This document shows, in pieces, positions 1-8,307 of a stretch of DNA of 64,000 bases. Source of the stretch: Bacilli bacterium (GTDB lineage: Bacteria; Bacillota_I; Bacilli_A; RF39; UBA660); contig JAFUNE010000002.1 of assembly GCA_017473105.1 (NCBI GenBank), forward strand, positions 42,520-106,519, written 5' to 3'. Each line of letters begins with the position of its first letter. The first letter of the stretch is position 1. The notes beneath the pieces are model-generated. The model had not been told where the DNA came from, did no database searches, and saw only the letters and a list, made by a program, of their open reading frames with translations. The translations under genes and the position numbers were made by a program.

Positions 1-5
1 TTCAT
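1..5 (-). CDS. Start of a minus-strand gene running off the left edge
   Basis: An ATG on the minus strand begins at base 5 and is preceded by a near-consensus ribosome-binding site (AGGAGGG, 5 bases from the start). Only the first codons lie in the window, so the product is unknown. The leader between this start and the sortase stop contains a TATAAT-like box at 81-86 with a weak -35 at 103-108, so the gene may have its own promoter downstream of the sortase operon. Confidence 0.4.
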
Positions 6-108
6 TTTGTCCCTCCTATACTAATAAACTTTTTAAATAAATAAATTTTTATTAAATAAATTATTTTTTAAATAACTAAAATTATAAATATAACTAATAA
101 AATGTTAT

Positions 109-729
109 CTAATATTTTGAAGCATTATTTAAATAAGCTATATAGACTATCTGTTTATCAGTGTGTCTCTTACATGTAATTAAAAGAAGTGTAGTTTTAG
201 ATCCATCTCTATGAATAATAGCATTACCACTCTTTTTTATTTCATATGAACTTGCTAATTTATACTCATATTTAACATTTTTATAATATATATAAATGGT
301 GTCATTTAATTTTAATTTATTTAATGTATTAAAAAAGGAAACACTACTATTTCCATTATGTGCAGCAAGAATCAGATTTCCATTTTTAATATCAGGCATA
401 TCTGATTCTTTTATTACTTGAATATTTCTTGATACTTTATTACAAGATTCATTAACCTTACATAAACCTTTTTTAAGACTTATTTTAGGTATTTCTATAA
501 TCATATTATATTGTTTTTCTTTCTTTGGTTTCTCTTCTTTTATCTCTTCAATTATTGGTTCTTCAATAATCTCTTTTTTCTCTATATAATCATTTATTAA
601 TTCAATTTCATATGTTACTTTTTCTTTAAAAGAAACATATTTATATAATAAATAACCACAAGATATTAAAAGTAAAATGATACCAAATACTATTATGATA
701 ATATTACTTTTTCTTCTTTTTACTCGCAT
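109..729 (-). CDS. Sortase family transpeptidase
   Basis: A 206-residue membrane-anchored sortase: a basic N-terminus, one membrane segment (about residues 9-29), an acidic/Lys linker (50-72) and a C-terminal sortase barrel. Sortases cut surface proteins at an LPxTG-like motif and attach them to the wall or to each other. The catalytic His is in the AAHNG motif (H124) and the Cys in LLLITC (C186). The Arg normally found a few residues after the Cys, in the xRxxV strand, is not visible; KRHTDKQIV has Lys/Gln at that place. It overlaps the upstream adhesin gene by 26 bases, so the two are probably translationally coupled and the adhesin is its likely substrate. The start is supported by AGGGATGA upstream. 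The subclass cannot be assigned by eye. Confidence 0.85.
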   Translation of the reverse strand: MRVKRRKSNIIIIVFGIILLLISCGYLLYKYVSFKEKVTYEIELINDYIEKKEIIEEPIIEEIKEEKPKKEKQYNMIIEIPKISLKKGLCKVNESCNKVSRNIQVIKESDMPDIKNGNLILAAHNGNSSVSFFNTLNKLKLNDTIYIYYKNVKYEYKLASSYEIKKSGNAIIHRDGSKTTLLLITCKRHTDKQIVYIAYLNNASKY

Positions 730-3097
730 ATACTATCATCCCTGTTCCTATAATAATTAATACTATTGAATATACATAATCTGGAATTACTATTTTATCT
801 GTTATTGGAACTTTAACTTCCATTTCATCCTGCAGCTCACTAACAACTATTTGTCCTTTTTCAAGTATTTCAAATTCTTGTTTATTTGGATTAATTACAT
901 ATCCTTTAGGAGCTTCTTTTTCTAATAAATAATATTTATTAATTGGTAAATCTTTTATAATTATCTGACCATTTTCATCAGTTCTGCCACTAAATATTAA
1001 CTTATCATCTTCTAAAGTATAAATTTCCATTAATGTATTAGGAAGTGCTTTAGATTTTGATATATTAGTCTTTGTAAATTCAAGTGTTCCTTTTGGTAAA
1101 TAATTTTTAATTGCTAATTTATAGTTAACAACTTCTGTATATTGATCTTTATATTTAATATCAACAATATATTCATTATTATCTAATACATGATTTCCTA
1201 CTGTTGCTATTTCTTTAATAACATATTTACCAAGTTCTAAACCTTTTATTACAATTTTTCCTTCTTCATTTGTTGTATATTCTTTTATTAATTTATCATT
1301 TTGATATAATCCAATTTTGACTCCTGATAATGTTATTTCATTATATTCATAACCTAAATCAAGATAATTTAATTCTTCACCGTATTTAGTAATTTCTAAA
1401 TTTCCAAGAACTCTTTTATTTTCAAACTTAGTTTCAAATAATATTCCTTCTTCATTATCAGTTATTAATTTTGATTTTTCATCGATTGTGAATTCTATTG
1501 ATTCATTATTCCAAGTATAACCATCTATTGCTTGATCTACTTCAACAAGTTTATATTTACCACTATGTAATATTTGAGGTGTAATCATCACTCCATTTGA
1601 ATCTGTTTTATATTCACAAACCTTATTATTATTTAGCATTTGACAAATATATTCTTTATTATTAACATCATATATTTTAAATTTAATATTTGATCTTTTA
1701 ATAACTTTTTTAGTATCTTTATCAATCTTAATAACTTTTAGTTTAGCTGTTACTTCTTTATCCAATATTTCTTTATTAATTGAATCTGTTGTTTCAACAT
1801 TTATTTCAATATCACTTGAATAGTAGAAACCTTGTATTGTTGTTGTTTGATGCAATCTATATTTTCCATAAGGTAAAGTTATTGAAATAACACCATTTTC
1901 ATTTGTTACAAGTTCATTTATCTTTTTACCACTACTGTTATATAATTCAAAATTAACATTTGATTCTGGATGTTTTTCATCGCTTAATGCAAACACATAA
2001 TATTTATTAATACTAATTGTTGATTTTATTATATTTTCTTTAACATTAATATTCGTTGTTTCAGTTCCTTTAGATTCAAATTCATATTTATTTTCATCTA
2101 ATAAATAACCCTTACTAGGAGTTATCTCTTTAATATAATACTCCCCATATTCCAAAACTTGATCACTAGTTGATTTTCCATTTTCATCAGTTGTTAATTT
2201 TGTAATAAGTTCATCGGTTTCTTTGTTGTATATTCCATATTCCGCACCTTTTAAAGTTGCATCTCCTTGTGGTGTCTTTGTTTCGCTATCTTCTTTAGTT
2301 AATTCAACATTACCATAATATGTACTTAATCTAATTGCTGCTATTGTGGGATCAACATTGCCTGGTACTAATTGATTTTGAACTTTGTTACCAACAAATA
2401 TTTTATAATTACTTTCATAAGCTTGTTTTTTTGTAAATGATATTGTTGCTTTATCTGTAGACGGTTTTAAACTTAATTTATTATCAGTTACAGTATATTC
2501 AACATTACTAGCTGAAATATCAAAATTTGACAGAACATTATTTGTGTCAGTTAATTCTAGTGTATCTCCTATTTGTATTTTATGTACTTCACCATTAAAA
2601 CTAACTGTTTTACTATGCTCTGAAATTAATCTATTTATTTCTTTTCTTTCGACTGATAAGTCAATATTAGTTCCAGCAGACCAGTGTTTGGTATTAATTT
2701 TGCACCATGATCCTTCTCCCATTATTGCTTCCCATATCATACATTGAGTAGCAGCTCTATATTTTTTTGTTTTATGTCCCGGATATGTATATCCATAATA
2801 TCCTATCAATAAAACTCTTTCTTTTATCTTATCTGATAGTCCTGTATGAGACCAATCAGACAAACTTACACTTCCATTATCAGAAACGGTTGGTTCAATA
2901 CAATAAGATACTTCACCATTTAAAGAATAATTCTTCAAAGTTCCAGAATAATTTTCTCCTCCATTTTTCTTATCTCTTTCATAATACCATCCTGAAGCCT
3001 CATCTTCTATTTTTACAGCATATACTTTTTCAGCATTTACAAAGATTGAAATAAATATGGATGATATTAGCAATATACTATACAATATCTTTTTCAT
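704..3097 (-). CDS. Thioester-domain/Cna_B repeat surface adhesin (SpaA-like)
   Basis: A large secreted surface protein of about 797 residues. The signal peptide (1-27) is followed by a thioester (TQXA-type) domain with Cys66 in SYCIEP and Gln118 in ATQCMIWE, the pair expected to form an internal Cys-Gln thioester able to bind host amines. About five Cna_B/SpaA-type beta repeats follow, each ending in the usual G.Y.L.E/K pattern, and then a C-terminal membrane helix with a Lys tail (ASKKKKK). A canonical LPxTG is absent; VPITD or VIPDY stands where the sorting motif should be. The start is placed at 3097, not at the upstream ATG at 3112, because that ATG lies inside the sequence ATGAAAGGA that serves as ribosome-binding site. 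A terminator hairpin lies only about 16 bases upstream, so expression probably depends on read-through from the preceding gene. Confidence 0.88.
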   Translation of the reverse strand: MKKILYSILLISSIFISIFVNAEKVYAVKIEDEASGWYYERDKKNGGENYSGTLKNYSLNGEVSYCIEPTVSDNGSVSLSDWSHTGLSDKIKERVLLIGYYGYTYPGHKTKKYRAATQCMIWEAIMGEGSWCKINTKHWSAGTNIDLSVERKEINRLISEHSKTVSFNGEVHKIQIGDTLELTDTNNVLSNFDISASNVEYTVTDNKLSLKPSTDKATISFTKKQAYESNYKIFVGNKVQNQLVPGNVDPTIAAIRLSTYYGNVELTKEDSETKTPQGDATLKGAEYGIYNKETDELITKLTTDENGKSTSDQVLEYGEYYIKEITPSKGYLLDENKYEFESKGTETTNINVKENIIKSTISINKYYVFALSDEKHPESNVNFELYNSSGKKINELVTNENGVISITLPYGKYRLHQTTTIQGFYYSSDIEINVETTDSINKEILDKEVTAKLKVIKIDKDTKKVIKRSNIKFKIYDVNNKEYICQMLNNNKVCEYKTDSNGVMITPQILHSGKYKLVEVDQAIDGYTWNNESIEFTIDEKSKLITDNEEGILFETKFENKRVLGNLEITKYGEELNYLDLGYEYNEITLSGVKIGLYQNDKLIKEYTTNEEGKIVIKGLELGKYVIKEIATVGNHVLDNNEYIVDIKYKDQYTEVVNYKLAIKNYLPKGTLEFTKTNISKSKALPNTLMEIYTLEDDKLIFSGRTDENGQIIIKDLPINKYYLLEKEAPKGYVINPNKQEFEILEKGQIVVSELQDEMEVKVPITDKIVIPDYVYSIVLIIIGTGMIVYASKKKKK

Positions 3098-3112
3098 GTT
3101 TTTTCCTTTCAA

Positions 3113-3135
3113 ATAAAAAAGACACTTATGTGTCT
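3113..3135 (-). terminator. Intrinsic terminator/attenuator before the adhesin gene
   Basis: The inverted repeat AGACAC/GTGTCT (3120-3135) is followed on the minus strand by six T. It overlaps the stop of the upstream gene and lies directly before the adhesin ribosome-binding site, with no promoter between, so it may reduce rather than stop transcription of the adhesin-sortase pair. Confidence 0.65.
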
Positions 3136-3763
3136 ATCCATACAATGATTTTAGTTTACTATCATTGCAATCTCCTGAATTACAAAAGAAATGTAAATAC
3201 CATCCTTTTGTATTACAATTGTTATCTACTACTTCAAAACATCTAAAATAACTAATGCTTGGCTTTTTTGTATTACCATGTTCTTCATTATAATCAAGGA
3301 CTTCATTTAATTCGTTTGTTTGAATTTTATTACCATAAGATACACAAGCTGACCTTGAAGACTTATCAACTTTACCATGTGTAATAGATTCATAAAAATC
3401 ACTACATTGAGGTTTAGGATTTTCCTTTGGCTTTTCTTCTTTGAGAGCTTCCTTTTTAGTCTCTTCTTTTTTTCTGTTATTTTTGGTTTCTTTTTTATTA
3501 TTAATTTTTATTTTAGATTCTATTTTTGTAGTATTCTTATCAGTTTTATTATCTTTCTTTTTAGTTGATTCAATATTATTATTAGAACTAATAGTTTTCT
3601 CTTTATCATCTACTATTTCCATAATAACATTTTCTTCAATGATTTCTTCTTTTACTTTAATTTGTTTTGACTCAGTTATATCATTTACTTCTATCTTCTC
3701 AAATCGTAAAAAAGAACCTATAAATACTAAACATGCAGTAGCTATTATTCTAATTATTTTCAT
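3134..3763 (-). CDS. Secreted Lys/Glu-rich protein with Cys-containing C-terminal domain
   Basis: A 209-residue protein with an N-terminal membrane/signal segment (about 5-18), a long low-complexity Lys/Glu/Asn linker (about 25-118) and a compact C-terminal domain of about 90 residues with five Cys (in QCSDF, SACVS, FRCFE, NNCNT, FFCNSGDC). The linker looks like a wall-spanning stalk. I recognise no family for the C-terminal domain; its Cys spacing suggests disulfides in an extracellular module. It is the first gene of the unit that continues into the adhesin and sortase, so a role in surface display is likely but inferred only from position. Confidence 0.7.
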   Translation of the reverse strand: MKIIRIIATACLVFIGSFLRFEKIEVNDITESKQIKVKEEIIEENVIMEIVDDKEKTISSNNNIESTKKKDNKTDKNTTKIESKIKINNKKETKNNRKKEETKKEALKEEKPKENPKPQCSDFYESITHGKVDKSSRSACVSYGNKIQTNELNEVLDYNEEHGNTKKPSISYFRCFEVVDNNCNTKGWYLHFFCNSGDCNDSKLKSLYG

Positions 3764-3787
3764 AACACATCTCCCTTTTTCAAGAGC

Positions 3788-3815
3788 AATATATCACAAA
3801 ATAATAAAAAGTCAA
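3788..3815 (-). promoter_or_regulatory. Promoter of the adhesin/sortase unit
   Basis: On the minus strand a -35 TTGACT (3815-3810), a 16-base spacer and an extended -10 TGATATATT (3796-3788) lie about 25 bases before the start at 3763. It is one of the few promoters here with a clear -35. Confidence 0.65.
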
Positions 3816-3872
3816 AATCATTGATCGAATCAACTGTAAACTAATCAATCAATTTCATCACCTCCATATTAT

Positions 3873-4364
3873 TTATATATTCGTTTCTTCCCATCCAAGA
3901 TAGTTACCTATTTTTATTATTATACTTTTATTAATTAATTGAAAAGTAGGATATGCGATATGCAGTATTCTCCTAATAGAATTACCGCTTCTCTTATAAA
4001 TATATAATTGCATGAATAAGTTTTTTTCAATGATACTAAACTTATTGTCATACACATATTTATATTTCTCATATAAAATATCCAATTCCTTACTAAGATC
4101 TGCTCTCATACAGCCATCTTTTTCAACAATCATAGAGGGACTTGAATTTTTATTTATTGAGATATTATAATTTTGATTTGCAAGACCATCACATTCTTCA
4201 TATTTCATTTGCTTTTCTTCAATATCAAATAATTCGTAATTTAATCTTTGTTGAATTAAATCAGTATTATATTTTTTAATTATTTCTTCCGAAAGAATTT
4301 TATAATCATCCATAAAAGAAACTTTGATATTTTCTTCGCAATTTGCAAATTTTTCAAAAAACAT
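3873..4364 (-). CDS. Phage/ICE-type sigma-like regulator (ArpU/RinA-like), tentative
   Basis: A protein of about 163 residues with an acidic, coiled N-terminal half and a C-terminal segment (about 95-160) that reads like a degenerate sigma-region-4 helix-turn-helix, as in ArpU/RinA-type late-gene activators of phages and integrative elements. The resemblance is to general shape (LxxxYKYVYDNKFSxIEKNLF...NSIRRILHIAYPTF) and not to a signature motif. The start is set at ATG 4364, because the longer frame would begin at a GTG inside the AGAGGTGA ribosome-binding site. A structured leader precedes it. Its closest neighbours are accessory genes without core function. Confidence 0.5.
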   Translation of the reverse strand: MFFEKFANCEENIKVSFMDDYKILSEEIIKKYNTDLIQQRLNYELFDIEEKQMKYEECDGLANQNYNISINKNSSPSMIVEKDGCMRADLSKELDILYEKYKYVYDNKFSIIEKNLFMQLYIYKRSGNSIRRILHIAYPTFQLINKSIIIKIGNYLGWEETNI

Positions 4365-4386
4365 ATATCTCACCTCTCGCTATAAT

Positions 4387-4503
4387 AAAAAAAGAGAAAA
4401 GCTTAAAAATGTACTTCTCTCCATTTATAATTTTAAAAACCGAAAAAACAATAGTTTTTTCAAAAAAATAATAACCCTATACTATGGGTTCCCCTCATAC
4501 TGG
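4387..4503 (-). ncRNA. Structured leader with three hairpins (possible attenuator or small RNA)
   Basis: Reading the minus strand from the promoter at 4510-4537, three hairpins follow: AACCC/GGGTT (4490-4473) ending in a T-rich stretch; a perfect 8-bp stem GAAAAAAC/GTTTTTTC (4461-4442); and AGAGAA/TTCTCT (4420-4393) followed by seven T immediately before the ribosome-binding site of the regulator gene. The last two look like terminators, so most transcripts may end before the gene. I match it to no known riboswitch class. Confidence 0.4.
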
Positions 4504-4509
4504 TTAATT

Positions 4510-4537
4510 ATTTTACATTTTTTTTAAAATTTGTCAA
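4510..4537 (-). promoter_or_regulatory. Promoter of the structured leader
   Basis: Minus-strand TTGACA (4537-4532) and TAAAAT (4515-4510), separated by 16 bases. This is a consensus -35, rare in this window. Confidence 0.6.
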
Positions 4538-4661
4538 CATAAAGATTTAAAATCAACTACTAAATAGTAATTAATAATTATCTCATAATAGCATTATAAA
4601 ACATTAAATATTTTTTTTGTTGTTAAAACTATTATCAATCTATTTTTCAATCGTTTTTTAT

Positions 4662-4991
4662 TTAGTTTCTTTTGTTCTTGCATTTTTGTAATAATTCAAT
4701 AATGGAATGATTTCTTATATATTTATTTAAAAAAATAAAGTACTCAGATGCTTGCATTAATTTATCAAATCTTTTCATCAATAAAGAAGAAGCCAACATT
4801 TGATCATGATGGCTTATTACATAGCAATAAACTTCATAGTGAATAACAGCGACTTGATTAAAAACAACACCGATGCTGTATCCTTCTTTAATGTATTCCT
4901 TATTATTTATCAATTTACGTTTATCTTTTAAATTATATTTTTCTGAATATTTTTGTAATAAACAAATATAATCATTTATACTTGAATTCAT
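4662..4991 (-). CDS. Small protein of unknown function
   Basis: A 109-residue soluble protein, Lys/Tyr rich and probably helical, with no signal peptide or membrane segment and no motif I recognise. The start is supported by AAGGAGTGAAAA just before the ATG. It lies between the phage-type regulator and the ABC exporter genes and has the very AT-rich composition of the accessory block. The central stretch GVVFNQVAVIHYEVYCYVISHHDQ is cysteine/histidine bearing but shows no metal-site pattern. Confidence 0.6.
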   Translation of the reverse strand: MNSSINDYICLLQKYSEKYNLKDKRKLINNKEYIKEGYSIGVVFNQVAVIHYEVYCYVISHHDQMLASSLLMKRFDKLMQASEYFIFLNKYIRNHSIIELLQKCKNKRN

Positions 4992-5055
4992 TTTTCACTC
5001 CTTAGTCATTTATATAACCACTATTATTTTAACTATTTCAAAATTATAGCAGTTA

Positions 5056-5769
5056 TTAATCTTTAGAAATTTTAAGCATAATATTTTTGGAAGAAATATT
5101 ACATATAATGTTTATAAATGATAAAATTATAAATTGAATAATTATATAAAATATATTGCTAATAAATTGACCAAACAATAATAAAACTAATACTATTAAA
5201 AAATTAATTATTAAAGAAATAATTAATATAATATTAATTGATATTATTTTAATATTTTTTATTTCTTTTAAACTATAACCTAAATAGTATAAAAGTTTCA
5301 AATAATCATAACTTTTGTTTTTAATAATATTTAATACTGTTATATAAATATAAACAAGTATAATGTTAGAAACTATAACAAAGTAAGACAACATTTTTTG
5401 AATTTTTATTTTATTAATAGGTATTTGTTCTTCTAATAATTCATAATTATAATTATTATCATTTAAATAACTAATTATTACATCGCTATTTTTTCGTTCA
5501 TATGTAATATAACAAATGTTGTTGTTGTTGGAGATTAAATTACAACTGTTTTTTTTAAAGTTCAATTTTTTGCTTAAGTAAGCTATATCATCATCAGAAG
5601 TATATATTTTCATTCTTGCTTCTAAAGTATTATTAGGATTTATCCTATATCCATAATAGCTATTAACATAATTAAGTAAGGACATAAACAAAAAAACAAA
5701 TATAATCATTATATAAATATTAAAGTTTTTTTTGTTTCTTAAGAAAAAAATAATTGTTTTGTTTTTCAT
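5056..5769 (-). CDS. Second FtsX/MacB-like permease subunit (short)
   Basis: A 237-residue membrane protein: one N-terminal membrane segment (about 18-36), a short extracytoplasmic region (40-125) and three closely spaced C-terminal helices. This is the FtsX-type topology (1+3) of peptide exporters of the MacB superfamily, reduced in size. It overlaps the preceding permease gene by 4 bases (ATGA-type coupling) and ends the exporter operon. It probably pairs with the 398-residue permease as a heterodimer driven by the adjacent ATPase. Nothing visible gives the substrate directly; the secreted protein at the head of the operon is the obvious candidate. Confidence 0.75.
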   Translation of the reverse strand: MKNKTIIFFLRNKKNFNIYIMIIFVFLFMSLLNYVNSYYGYRINPNNTLEARMKIYTSDDDIAYLSKKLNFKKNSCNLISNNNNICYITYERKNSDVIISYLNDNNYNYELLEEQIPINKIKIQKMLSYFVIVSNIILVYIYITVLNIIKNKSYDYLKLLYYLGYSLKEIKNIKIISINIILIISLIINFLIVLVLLLFGQFISNIFYIIIQFIILSFINIICNISSKNIMLKISKD

Positions 5770-6962
5770 AGCACTTCGTCCTGAGCTTTAATTAATTTGT
5801 TGTAATATAATTGAGAATTAACTACAAAAAATACAGCATATACTAAATAAAATAAGAACAATGTTTTAAAATCAAAAGATAATTCTAATTTGCTAATAAT
5901 AAGAGGATAATTATAAATAATTAATTTAATTATAAATATAAGTATAACAATAACAAAAGATGAAACTAAAATACTAAATAACAAAATAATACTACTATCA
6001 TACATTAAAATTGATTTCACTTCATTTTTAGAATATCCTATAGTTCTTAAAATATTAAATTCTGAAAGTTTATCATAGAATCTTTTCTTATTCATATTAA
6101 CAATTAATAAGAATACAAAAAGAATTGAACTAATCATTAACACTGCAGATATTTTTTTCACGAAGTTTATAAAAGAATAATCAATAAAATAAACATCCGA
6201 AAATTCATAACCCAATTTTTCTACTTCTTCTTTAACATAATCATGATTATTAGAATTATTAATTGAAATCATTAATGAATCAATTTGATTTGAAAAATAG
6301 TTTTCAGGATAAGAATTATTAAAAATTTCAGATAATAATTCTCTTGATGCATAACAAGTATTTTCATCAATAGTATACTTACTATTATCAAATATATCAA
6401 CAACCTTCATTTTTAGTTTTACTTTACTACTATTTCCATCGTCATCTAAAGTTTTAAAATAATGAGAATCAATAGTATCACCAATTGAAAAACTATAAAA
6501 GTCTTTTCTTTTTAGAAATTTCTTTTCTTCAATATTATCACTATGATAAAAAGATTTTGGGCATATTATATCATTTTTGTTATTATAATTGGATGATACT
6601 TTTTTTAAATCGTTAGTTGATTTACCAATTAGAAAAAAACTTCCATTAAATTCCATATTTCCTATTTTATCAATATATACACTTACTTCATTTTCGTAAT
6701 CGTTAAAAACCTCTTTAATATTTTTTATGTTTTTTAGTTTATTAATTACATCTTCTTTTCGATCTTCAACTGAATATGTTACAAAAGCATAATTGTAATT
6801 GTAATTGTTCATTATACCATAATATAAATAATTAAGAAGTGCTTTTTTAAAAGTAAAAACACCAACAATTAAAATTGATAATAATGTAATAAATATTAAG
6901 AATTGTTTATAGTATTTCTTACTCGAATTTATGCAATATATTATTTTTTCTTTTACTTTCAT
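5766..6962 (-). CDS. FtsX/MacB-like ABC permease
   Basis: A 398-residue integral membrane protein with one N-terminal helix (about 18-40), a large extracytoplasmic domain (about 45-265) and three C-terminal helices, the last including the common LRTIGYSKNEV coupling-helix-like motif of FtsX-type permeases. Such permeases usually work mechanically, extruding peptides or giving immunity to antimicrobial peptides. It overlaps the ATPase gene by 4 bases and the next permease by 4 bases, giving one translationally coupled transporter unit. It could serve bacteriocin export, immunity or both; the sequence does not decide. Confidence 0.8.
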   Translation of the reverse strand: MKVKEKIIYCINSSKKYYKQFLIFITLLSILIVGVFTFKKALLNYLYYGIMNNYNYNYAFVTYSVEDRKEDVINKLKNIKNIKEVFNDYENEVSVYIDKIGNMEFNGSFFLIGKSTNDLKKVSSNYNNKNDIICPKSFYHSDNIEEKKFLKRKDFYSFSIGDTIDSHYFKTLDDDGNSSKVKLKMKVVDIFDNSKYTIDENTCYASRELLSEIFNNSYPENYFSNQIDSLMISINNSNNHDYVKEEVEKLGYEFSDVYFIDYSFINFVKKISAVLMISSILFVFLLIVNMNKKRFYDKLSEFNILRTIGYSKNEVKSILMYDSSIILLFSILVSSFVIVILIFIIKLIIYNYPLIISKLELSFDFKTLFLFYLVYAVFFVVNSQLYYNKLIKAQDEVL

Positions 6963-7627
6963 ATTTTATTCAACTTTCCTTTACTTAATTCATATATTTC
7001 ATCTGCATATTTTAATATATCATTATCATGAGTAACTACAATTACACATTTATTACTATTAACTAATTTTTTAAATAATTCAAGAATATGTTTTTTGTTT
7101 TCATTATCAACATTACCAGTTGGCTCATCAGCAAGTATTATTTTTGGATTATTTATTAAAGCTCTTGCTATTGCAACCCTTTGTTGCTCACCTCCAGATA
7201 ATTCACTAGGATAATAATCAATTCTATCTTCTAGGTTAACATATTCCAATAATTTTTTTGCTCTTTCTTTAATTTTATTAGTATTATTATTATTTTTTAA
7301 AGCTGGTAAAATAATATTTTCTTCTACCGTTAAAAAATCAAGTAAATTATAATTTTGAAAAACAAAACCAATTGTTAAATTTCTAAAATTAGAAGCATCA
7401 TGATCATTAAATTCACTAATGGATTTATTATTTATGATTATATCTCCACTATTAACATTGGTAATTAGAGATAAACATTTTAAAAAAGAAGTCTTACCAG
7501 CTCCTGATTTTCCTATTATCATATATAATTTTCCATACTCAAAATTAATACTAGCTTTATCTAATACAACATTTTCTTTTCCATTTTTATAATATTTTTT
7601 TGTTAAATTGTTTACATATATTTCCAT
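6959..7627 (-). CDS. ABC transporter ATP-binding protein (LolD/MacB type)
   Basis: A 222-residue ATPase with all motors intact: Walker A GKSGAGKTS, Q-loop in FVFQNYNLLDFLTVEEN, signature LSGGEQQRVAIARAL, Walker B IILADEPTGNVD and the H-loop VVTHD. The GNVD ending and the NLLDFLTV stretch are typical of ATPases that pair with FtsX-like permeases. The ribosome-binding site is GAGAGGT, 5 bases from the ATG. It follows the secreted bacteriocin-like gene after a strong stem-loop and is coupled to the two permease genes. Confidence 0.92.
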   Translation of the reverse strand: MEIYVNNLTKKYYKNGKENVVLDKASINFEYGKLYMIIGKSGAGKTSFLKCLSLITNVNSGDIIINNKSISEFNDHDASNFRNLTIGFVFQNYNLLDFLTVEENIILPALKNNNNTNKIKERAKKLLEYVNLEDRIDYYPSELSGGEQQRVAIARALINNPKIILADEPTGNVDNENKKHILELFKKLVNSNKCVIVVTHDNDILKYADEIYELSKGKLNKI

Positions 7628-7644
7628 TTTTACCTCTCAAATTA

Positions 7645-7677
7645 TTCTAAAGGAAAGTTTTCAACTTTCCTTTAGAA
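7645..7677 (-). promoter_or_regulatory. 15-bp perfect intercistronic hairpin
   Basis: TTCTAAAGGAAAGTT and its complement flank a 3-base loop, placed between the secreted protein gene and the ATPase gene. No T-run follows, so it looks like a processing or stability element, or a leaky terminator, that lets the secreted protein be made in excess of its transporter. Confidence 0.7.
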
Positions 7678-7679
7678 AA

Positions 7680-8108
7680 CTAATCATAACTTATCATTTT
7701 AACACTATCAGAGTATAATCCTGAATACCATGTTCCAACTCCATCATTTCCTAAATAAGCTTTAGAATGAGATCCAAATCCATACCATTTTTTTCCCGAA
7801 CCATAATTACCCATAACAGTTGTAAATGTTGATCCAAGAGTAAATGATTGACTTACTCTTTTTTGTTGAGTTGAACCTATAAGATTTTTCTTATTTAAGG
7901 TAATAATAACAATTAATGGTGCGTCAGTAGTTTCTACTCCATCTGCTGTAATAGTTACTTTATGTTTTGGATTATCATAAGTTCTTGTAGACCCATTAAC
8001 TTGATTACCAGCAGGAAGAACAAGATAACTATTATAGGTTGTAGCAAAAGCAATACATGGTGCTAATAAAATAGCAAATAAAGCAATCAAAAATACTCCT
8101 TTTTTCAT
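7680..8108 (-). CDS. Small secreted protein, bacteriocin-like, with dedicated ABC exporter
   Basis: About 142 residues: a clear signal peptide (MKKGVFLIALFAILLAPCIA, cut near AFA-TT) and a mature domain of about 120 residues rich in Thr/Ser/Gly/Tyr, without Cys, ending in an aromatic segment (KKWYGFGSHS ... GTWYSGLYSD). It heads an operon with an ABC ATPase and two FtsX-type permeases, the arrangement known for lactococcin-972-type bacteriocins and their immunity pumps. The sequence similarity to that family is weak by eye, so a toxin role is inference from context. The start is uncertain: ATG at 8108 gives the best signal peptide, while ATG at 8117 lies only two bases after AAAGGAG. Confidence 0.7.
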   Translation of the reverse strand: MKKGVFLIALFAILLAPCIAFATTYNSYLVLPAGNQVNGSTRTYDNPKHKVTITADGVETTDAPLIVIITLNKKNLIGSTQQKRVSQSFTLGSTFTTVMGNYGSGKKWYGFGSHSKAYLGNDGVGTWYSGLYSDSVKMISYD

Positions 8109-8154
8109 ACTATTCATATCTCCTTTCAATAATATTTTTTTAGTACTATTCTTC

Positions 8155-8209
8155 TTACATAATAATCAACCTCCATTCTTAAATCTACAAATTAGAAAAA
8201 TGTAGATTT
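8155..8209 (-). promoter_or_regulatory. Leader hairpin and start-stop element before the bacteriocin-like gene
   Basis: The minus-strand leader holds a 9-bp perfect stem AAATCTACA/TGTAGATTT (8209-8181), then GGAGG (8174-8170), a 9-base spacer and ATG directly followed by TAA (8160-8155). A well-spaced ribosome-binding site in front of a minimal start-stop frame could hold a ribosome on the leader. Confidence 0.4.
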
Positions 8210-8307
8210 GTAATGCTAACATGCAATTACTAATATAAATTTACAATAATAGTTTTTAACAGTTAACAATTATTAAGTTGATTTTATGTAATTTTAGGTG
8301 GAATTAG

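Noticed and set aside
3841..3872. GGAGGTG followed by ATGAAATTGATTGATTAG after the 3873 gene
   Set aside because: It would encode five residues with the ATG only two bases from the ribosome-binding site; more likely chance.
7680..8108. Firm assignment of the secreted protein to lactococcin 972
   Set aside because: Only the operon layout agrees; the Trp/Tyr pattern of lactococcin 972 is not convincingly present.
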